Source of the DNA: Orychophragmus violaceus | Lineage: Eukaryota; Streptophyta; Magnoliopsida; Brassicales; Brassicaceae | DNA: 64,000 nt | Direction of reading: 5' to 3' | Assembly: GCA_030180135.1 (NCBI GenBank) | Contig: CM058235.1 | Location: 19,368,720 to 19,432,719 of the forward strand | Shown here: positions 58,540 to 64,000 of the stretch, one piece after another | Position numbering within the stretch: the stretch's first letter is position 1 | How the letters are laid out: every line of letters begins with the position of its first letter | Notes under the pieces: model-generated | Told to the model about the DNA's origin: nothing | The model's input: only the letters and a program-made list of their open reading frames with translations | Database searches by the model: none | Position numbers and translations under genes: made by a program

Positions 58540-58691
58540 CAGGCATCGATCGTTGCACTAAGTGCATCGACCGTTGCTAGGCGATTTTTTCGTTGTGGGT
58601 AAATCGTTGCTCATGACCGCAACGATCGCTGCAGTGCGATTTCTGTCGTATTGTGACGATCGACACAGTGGTGTGTCGATCGACGCACTGC
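58540..58691 (-). repeat. Palindrome cluster downstream of the Athila ORF
   Basis: Pairs with cores 58547/58568 and 58657/58677, plus a single at 58623. Confidence 0.85.
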
Positions 58692-58931
58692 GTACATCGG
58701 ATCAGTCAGCAAGTTAGCAGGTTAGTCCGTCGGGTTATGTCATTTTCAAAACCTGCAAGCTGAAAAAACTAGAAACAGAGTAAAACCGAAGCAACAAATA
58801 TATCTAATCAAGTAGAACCATCCAAACATAGTATCAAAATAAAAGAAAAAGTGCAAGAAAAGATAAAGAGAAAATCAGAGTACAGAACCGATAATCAAGA
58901 GATGACAGTTACGCTCACTCACTATCATCAT

Positions 58932-60413
58932 CTATGTCACCATATCTCTCAGCATCACTGGCATCCTCGGGAGATCGTTGTCGACGACGTCTGTCAGGTA
59001 CGGGCTGATGAATCTGTGGCAGCTGCAAGTACGCATGAAGTTCCAAACAGCTCGTAGAATCCCATCTGATCTCTCTCTCCACTCAGCCTCAGAATATGCA
59101 CCATAAGGCATCGTAGGCTCGGGAAAGTCACCCACATCGTCGACCGGGGCAGGCGCAGGGGCAGCAGAAGTCGAAGCTCGTGTGGACGGCTCTCCCAGCG
59201 GATGAGCCATAGTAGGAATCCCACGCTGCTCAGTCTCTGGAGGCTGAAATATCAGAGCCTCCAATGTATCGATCCGTGTCCACCTAGCAGCAGGAAGCTC
59301 TATACCACACATCCCAGTGGTCGGGTCCCGATAAACCCAAATGCGCCCCTCCTTGAGCCAGGTAGCGCTCTGCAAATGACTGAAGTCTAGGAAATCATGG
59401 GCTCTATCACGCTCTGTGCCCTGTAGAGGAATCCCGCAATACTCGAAAATGGGAGTAAGCAAGCTCCCTACCGTCTCAGTACTGACTCCATCAAAAGGCT
59501 TCATCTGCAGATCACACAAATGCAAATCAAAGACAGCACCCAAGTTGAGACCCTTAGTAGGATCTCTCACACCAGACTCAGCAAAATGGTCTCTCAGCCC
59601 CATAAACAGCATCTCCATCTCATACTTGCGCATCTTGTTGGACTCAAACTTGCATAGCAAGCTCCAACACAAGATACGCGAGACATATCTCAGCACAGGA
59701 TGCCTCATCATCTTCACCGGTGTGGTCCTGGAGTTGTATCGACCACTGCCAATACACTCCCAGAATGCTCGAGCCTCATCTGGATCCCACTCAAGCGGCA
59801 TGGCAATGCGCCTGGGCTCAGTACTGAACCCATAGATCCTGCAGAGATCTAGTAGAGGAATCCGATACCTGACTCCCCAACTCATAAAGGTAAAGACACC
59901 TCCTGTAGCGCTCCTGCTATCGGGATCTGAGTAAACCACTCTGCAAGTGGCTAGCAACTGCCTGACCAGCTCAGGATAGAGATCATAAGGGCGCATTGGC
60001 ATTGTCCCTAGACCAATGCCTCTGCACACAGCAAGTACCTGCTCATCGATCCCCAGAATCTTGCAGGCAGAGTAGTCAGCGAACTTGGTTGGCTTGATGG
60101 TCATACCACACCAACCACTGTAGAGAAGCGAATCATACTCATCCCACTGGTTAATCAGTGGTCGCTCTGTGAAGTCTGCAGTCTTGAGGAACGTGCGAAT
60201 GTTATCTGGCCACTGTCTGGCTGTAGGGATCTCCGTCATATCTGTTCGGGGCCAAGGCAGTGCTACAGCTGGACCCGCTCTAACATATGGCGCAGGTGGC
60301 TGAGAGTGTCTGTGAAACCACTCTGGTGGTTGAATGTACTGTCTCGTGGCTGTTGATGTTGTTGCTTGCTTCTTGCGGGGCTGTCTGCGAGATGCCATCT
60401 GCAAAAGAAACAA
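58932..60413 (-). CDS. Athila ORF-1-family-like protein of the retroelement, intact 493 codons
   Basis: The longest undamaged frame of the Athila-like element, between pol linker and 3' LTR. The N-terminus is basic (RRQPRKKQ), then comes a domain of about 300 residues with EYDSLLYSGWCGMTIKPTKF, FTFMSWGVRYRIPLLDLCRI, EWDPDEARAFWECIGSGRY, HPVLRYVSRILCWSL and KYEMEMLFMGLRDHF, and finally a Pro/Ala-rich tail. The pattern (short basic start, RY-P-LL-L motif, FW—I, NPVIRYV-like motif) is that of plant retrotransposon ORF1 proteins of the Athila family. Its biochemical role is not established. It lacks a zinc knuckle or catalytic motif, and I see no clear signal peptide. ATG 60413 is the frame limit; ATG 60398 (MASRR) is an equally plausible start. 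Palindrome clusters flank it on both sides, and the plus-strand copy at 29-33 kb has lost it. Confidence 0.72.
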   Translation of the reverse strand: MFLLQMASRRQPRKKQATTSTATRQYIQPPEWFHRHSQPPAPYVRAGPAVALPWPRTDMTEIPTARQWPDNIRTFLKTADFTERPLINQWDEYDSLLYSGWCGMTIKPTKFADYSACKILGIDEQVLAVCRGIGLGTMPMRPYDLYPELVRQLLATCRVVYSDPDSRSATGGVFTFMSWGVRYRIPLLDLCRIYGFSTEPRRIAMPLEWDPDEARAFWECIGSGRYNSRTTPVKMMRHPVLRYVSRILCWSLLCKFESNKMRKYEMEMLFMGLRDHFAESGVRDPTKGLNLGAVFDLHLCDLQMKPFDGVSTETVGSLLTPIFEYCGIPLQGTERDRAHDFLDFSHLQSATWLKEGRIWVYRDPTTGMCGIELPAARWTRIDTLEALIFQPPETEQRGIPTMAHPLGEPSTRASTSAAPAPAPVDDVGDFPEPTMPYGAYSEAEWRERSDGILRAVWNFMRTCSCHRFISPYLTDVVDNDLPRMPVMLRDMVT

Positions 60414-60458
60414 AATTCAAACAATATAAGTCTCGGCAACTCTCTGTGAAATCGCGAA

Positions 60459-61128
60459 GCAACGACCGTTGCATCTAAGGCATCGATCGTTGCAAGGCGA
60501 TTTCATTTATCGAACATTTCCCAAAATTGCAGAGCAACGACCGTTGCTAGGCGGTTTCGCCGCAAAAAAATCAACCAAAATTCAGTTCAAATTTGTGCCA
60601 CGTTGTCTCAAATCAGTTCAAAATCATAACCTATCACCCTAAATCGGTATAATTACGCATGCAACATCCATTTTCAGTTCAAAAATCTCAAACCCTAAAA
60701 TCCTAAAATTGAATCCGAAAATTTGAAAAATAGAGGTACATTACCTTGGATTCTCGAGATAAGGGCTATAGAAACGGTTTTAGAGTGTAAAATCGGAAGT
60801 ATTAGCAATTGAAACGAAGAAAAATGATGAAGAAAGTGGAATTTTTGGGTGTGAGCTCACGGTGTACGGACGATCGGAAATGAGAAAGAAAAGAGAAGAG
60901 AAAGGGTTTAAGGTACTTACCTCGGTCGTGGTTGCAACGATCGTTACTTAAGGGCAACGACCGATGCTGGTCAAATCGAAATCGATTTCCGTTTTAGCGC
61001 GTACCTAAATTTTGCAATTGAACCAATTGCAACGACCGTTGCGTATGAGCAACGATCGTCACAATGCGATTACCCCTCTTCGTCAAATCTCCTTGCAACG
61101 ACCGGTGCACAAGTGCATCGATCGTTAC
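60459..61128 (-). repeat. Palindrome clusters upstream of the Athila ORF
   Basis: Pairs with cores at 60463/60484, 60938/60958, 61033/61053 and 61099/61119. Mainly GCAACGATCGTTGC-type half-sites. The rest of the interval is an AT-rich leader with no domain. Confidence 0.85.
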
Positions 61129-61669
61129 AAATCTCCAGACTCGAGTTCTGTATCTGAAACTTAAAAACCAATAAAAACGTGAAATCCTAAGAAAAACACC
61201 AAAAATGAAAAGGAAAAACAACTAAACCTAACAGTGGGTTGCCTCCCACTCAGCGCTTGTTTAAGGTCATTAGCTTGACCGGACGAACAAGATCTTTCAG
61301 GCACCGAGAGATCTTGACAGAGACTTTTTCTGTCTCTGTTCAAGTCTCCTCATCCAAGGTGGCGAGTAGGCTGTCATAGAATACTCGTGTCCAAGAAAAG
61401 ATGGAGTACACTACAAGAAATATTGGTATTAACAGCACATCAGGATAGCACTAAGTGTGTAAGTGCTGTTGTATTGTTTTGGCTGAGACTGGGTACCGTA
61501 TTACAGCATTTTATTAACGCTGTGTCGTTTTTTCATTTAGCGCGAAACCAATTCGGTTTCTGGAGCCAATATTTATGCTGCGAAAAGTGAGCGCCAACAC
61601 TTAATGAAAATTTGGAGCCCAAAATTTTGTGTGCCTAATTAATTAAGTGTCTGAAGCAAAAAACTCTCA

Positions 61670-62618
61670 GCTAAAAAAAAAAAAAAATTCTCTCTTTCTC
61701 TTAGCTCTCTCGTTCTCTCCGTCGAAGTCTCTCTCTCGTCCACCATTAGCTCTCTCCTCCGACGACGTCTACTGCCACCACGAAGCTTTTCGCCGGTAAT
61801 AAACACTCTCTCAGTCGTCCTCAATCTTTCTATCTAACTTCACATGTTTCCCAATTACAGATCTGTGTGCTTCGGTGGCGAGTCAGGAGTTCGTGATTAT
61901 CACTCTTCGCCTTCGTCTTACCTCCTCCGGTGCCGTTCTCTGTTCTCTGCATCACGAAGAAACACAAAAGGTGCCTAATTTCACTAATTTGTACCATTTT
62001 TGATATCATTCTTTTGTTGGTTAACACTCTTTGTAACTGGTTTGAAAGTGAAGATAACGAAGCAGAGCTAAAAGGAAGAGAAGATACAGATTTGTTGTCA
62101 AGAAGCCGTGTGTTGTAGAGGTAATATAAGATCTATTGAAGTTTCCGATTTTGGTTTATGCATGCGTCGGATCTATTGAAGTTTGTGTATGAGATTAAAT
62201 TTTAAGCCTTAATAACTTTCATTCATGGGTTTTTCAGGTTGCTAACTTGGTGAAATAACAACTTTGTCTACCTTAACTTGAAAAGGTTTGTCATACAAAC
62301 TTTTCTTGTTATTGTGTGAACCGTGACTTGATTGTTTATGGTAGTTTGTGAGTTGAATCTTTATGCTTGTTTTTTGAGTTGAATCTATCTGATTTGTTGT
62401 GGTAATTGCGGTTTGAAATCTGTGAAGTTTTTTGGATATGGTTGTGTTATGTTCTTCACCAGTTGACTTGTTGTTTGTATGCTTTTACTTTAGTTTGTTA
62501 TGGGTTTGAATTCTGTAAAGTTTTTTGGATGTGGATGTGGTCTGTTCTTCACCAGTTGAGCTGTTGTTTGTATACGTTTACTTAATTTGGTTATGGGTGT
62601 AATAAGGTTACAAACGTA
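61670..62618 (+). other. Leader of the CACTA transposase gene
   Basis: Non-coding, CT-rich (61690-61770) then T-rich with repeated GT…AG opportunities. A near-duplicate phrase (TTTTTTGGAT-TGG then GTTCTTCACCAGTTGA) occurs at about 62430 and 62520. No domain. Confidence 0.55.
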
Positions 62619-64000
62619 ATGGTGGACAAGGCATGGGTGCATCTATGCAGGTATGCAATTTATATATTTGTTTAGAGCATAACATTAAGTCATTGATGAA
62701 AAATCATCTAACTTTTGTTATTCTTTTCTTTTTGCATTTCTTATTACAGAGCAGATCCTGCATATGAGATAGGTGCCATCAGTTTTGTTTCCTCTTGGTT
62801 AGGAGATAGTGACATGGTAGTATGTCCATGTATCGACTGTCGTAATGTTGATCGTCATGCAGCGAGTGTCGTAGTTGATCATCTTGTAAGAAGGGGGATG
62901 GATGAGGCATACAAGATGGGAAAGGAATGGTATCATCATGGGGAAGTGAAGTCAGATGGTCAAGGCCGAAGACAGATAAATCTGTGGGGAGATGAGATTG
63001 CTCGGTTGTTCAAGGCTGCTGAAGGTTTAGATGAAGAGATGCTGGACAAGGGTGACTTATGCGATGTTGCTGAGGTTGAGGACCAGAGAGAAGACGAGTT
63101 TCTAGCAAAGCTAGCAGACGCAGTGACACCTTTGTTTCCAAATTGTGCAACACATAGCAAGCTATCGGCTATTGTATCTTTGTTTAGGCTCAAGACTCAG
63201 AACGGTTGGTCAGACAAAAGCATCAATGAGCTGCTTGTGACGTTGCCGGAAATGTTACCTGCAGATAATGTTCTTCACACATCATTGTATGAAGTGAAGA
63301 AATTTCTGAAGTCGTTTGATATAGGATACCAGAAGATTCACGCGTGTGTAAACGACTGCTGCTTATTTAGGAAGAAGTATAAGAAGCTTGAGGCTTGTCC
63401 AAAGTGCAAAGCTTCGAGATGGAAGTCAAACATCAATACTGGTGAGGTGAAGAAGGGTGTCCCACAGAAAGTATTACGGTACTTTCCCATAATACCACGC
63501 CTTAAAAGGATGTTCAGATCAGAGGAAATGGCAAAAGACTTACGGTGGCATTCTAACAACAAGAGCACTGATGGAAAGATCTGTCACCCGGTTGATTCTG
63601 TTGTTTGGGAGCACATAGACAACAAGTATCCTTCGTTTGCCAGTGAAGAAAGGAACATGCGGCTTGGACTTTCAACTGACGGGTTCAATCCATTCGACAT
63701 GAGGAGTTCTAACTACAGTTGTTGGCCGGTGTTGTTGGTTAACTACAACATGCCTCCTGACTTATGTATGAAGAAGGAGAACATCATCCTCACCTTGTTG
63801 ATTCCTGGACCGCACCAACCGGGAAACAGTATAGATGTCTACCTAGAACCGCTTATAGAGGATCTAGACAAGCTGTGGAAGACGGGAGAGGCAACATATG
63901 ACGCATACACCATAAGTACTTTCACACTTAAGGCAGTCCTTCTCTGGACAATAAGTGATTTTCCTGCTTACGGTAATCTCGCAGGCTGCAAAGTAAAAGG
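62619..64000 (+). CDS. TNP2-type CACTA transposase, N-terminal part (runs off window)
   Basis: Exon 1 is 62619-62650 (MVDKAWVHLC then a split Arg codon) and exon 2 runs from 62750 open to the window end, about 427 residues in all. The N-terminal transposase-associated domain shows RADPAYEIGAISFV, VCPCIDCRN and HLVRRGMDEAYKMGKEWYHH. After an acidic linker come LLVTLPEMLP, YEVKKFLKSFDIGYQKIHAC, CKASRWK, PQKVLRYFPIIPRLKRMF, RWHSNNK, DGFNPFDM and WPVLLVNYNMPPDLCMKKEN, the Transposase_21 core. This protein binds CACTA ends and catalyses excision/integration in the nucleus. No stop or shift is seen in the visible part, so it may be functional and could mobilise the element at 52405 if the ends are compatible. 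Confidence 0.9.

Larger units (their letters stand above)
56303..61408 (-). mobile_element. Athila-like element, minus strand, interrupted by CACTA and continuing beyond it
   Basis: The 3' LTR is 56303-57498 (same family as 31866-33060), followed leftward-reading by the polypurine tract (complement ACTCCCCCACACTTAGCC) and an untranslated part with repeated CCCCCACACTTA. Next come a palindrome cluster, a 493-codon ORF (60413-58932), a second palindrome cluster and the pol-ORF linker (QALSGRQPT, 61343-61230). The sequence then runs into protease-linker sequence cut at 61408 by the CACTA element. The 5' half lies outside the window. Confidence 0.9.
61409..64000 (+). mobile_element. CACTA (En/Spm) transposon, probably autonomous, 5' end and part of transposase
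   Basis: Begins CACTACAAGAAATATTGG at 61409, preceded by GTA, inside the Athila-like protease linker. Subterminal AGCACT/AGTGCTGT motifs follow. A pyrimidine-rich leader with probable introns (61680-62610) leads to a TNP2-type transposase frame. The right end is outside the window. Its terminal repeat is related to, but not the same as, that of the element at 52405. Confidence 0.88.

Noticed and set aside
21389..61128. The regularly spaced palindromes as a CRISPR-like array
   Set aside because: Pairs are scattered over several transposons, lack uniform spacers in series, and the DNA is plant nuclear.

Overview
This is plant nuclear DNA. Intron-split genes closely resembling Arabidopsis NUP205, an FkbM-type methyltransferase and plastid heme oxygenase HO1 point to a Brassicaceae species. 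I cannot name the species. There is no sign of bacterial or organellar organisation.

Layout. Bases 1-11302 are the gene-bearing part: the 3' 18 exons of NUP205 (+), a decayed Ty3/Gypsy fragment (-) carrying its own insertion, a two-exon FkbM methyltransferase (+) and, tail-to-tail with it, a three-exon HO1 (-). From about 11.5 kb to the end nearly everything recognisable is transposon. LINE remnants occupy 11.5-13.3 kb. A Gypsy-type element with 3.6-kb LTRs spans 14421-44079. Its 3' LTR is split by three younger insertions with matching target duplications: a nearly intact Copia (21124-28342, TAATT), an Athila-like deletion derivative (29496-33060, TGAGT) and a minus-strand Copia array with three LTRs (33266-42271, ATGAT). 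Next come Gypsy gag and LTR debris (44.1-46.0 kb) and a minus-strand solo LTR of the same 3.6-kb family (46029-51965, TGGAG), itself split by a different 2.5-kb LTR with tandem repeats. Last come a CACTA element carrying pieces of a DnaJ gene (52405-55186), a small TAA-flanked MITE, a minus-strand Athila-like element with an intact 493-codon ORF (56303-61408 and beyond), and a CACTA element with a TNP2-type transposase (61409 to the window end).

The signal I find most unusual is not a gene. In both the Copia and the Athila-like elements, which belong to different superfamilies, 14-bp palindromes of the form GYRWCGRYCGWYRC occur in pairs. The pair centres are 21 bp apart in every Copia case and mostly 20-21 bp in the Athila-like cases. 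They lie in LTRs, leaders and around the Athila ORF. Two other non-coding architectures stand out: dense W-box (TTGACC) arrays in the 3.6-kb LTR family, and an array of five 36-bp hairpins with compensatory stem changes in the 2.5-kb LTR.

The three host genes are not an operon and have no evident common task. They are a nuclear-pore scaffold protein, a membrane-anchored methyltransferase and the plastid enzyme that starts bilin/phytochrome-chromophore synthesis. Exon borders were set by reading-frame continuity and GT/AG sites; all divergence figures are counts by eye.
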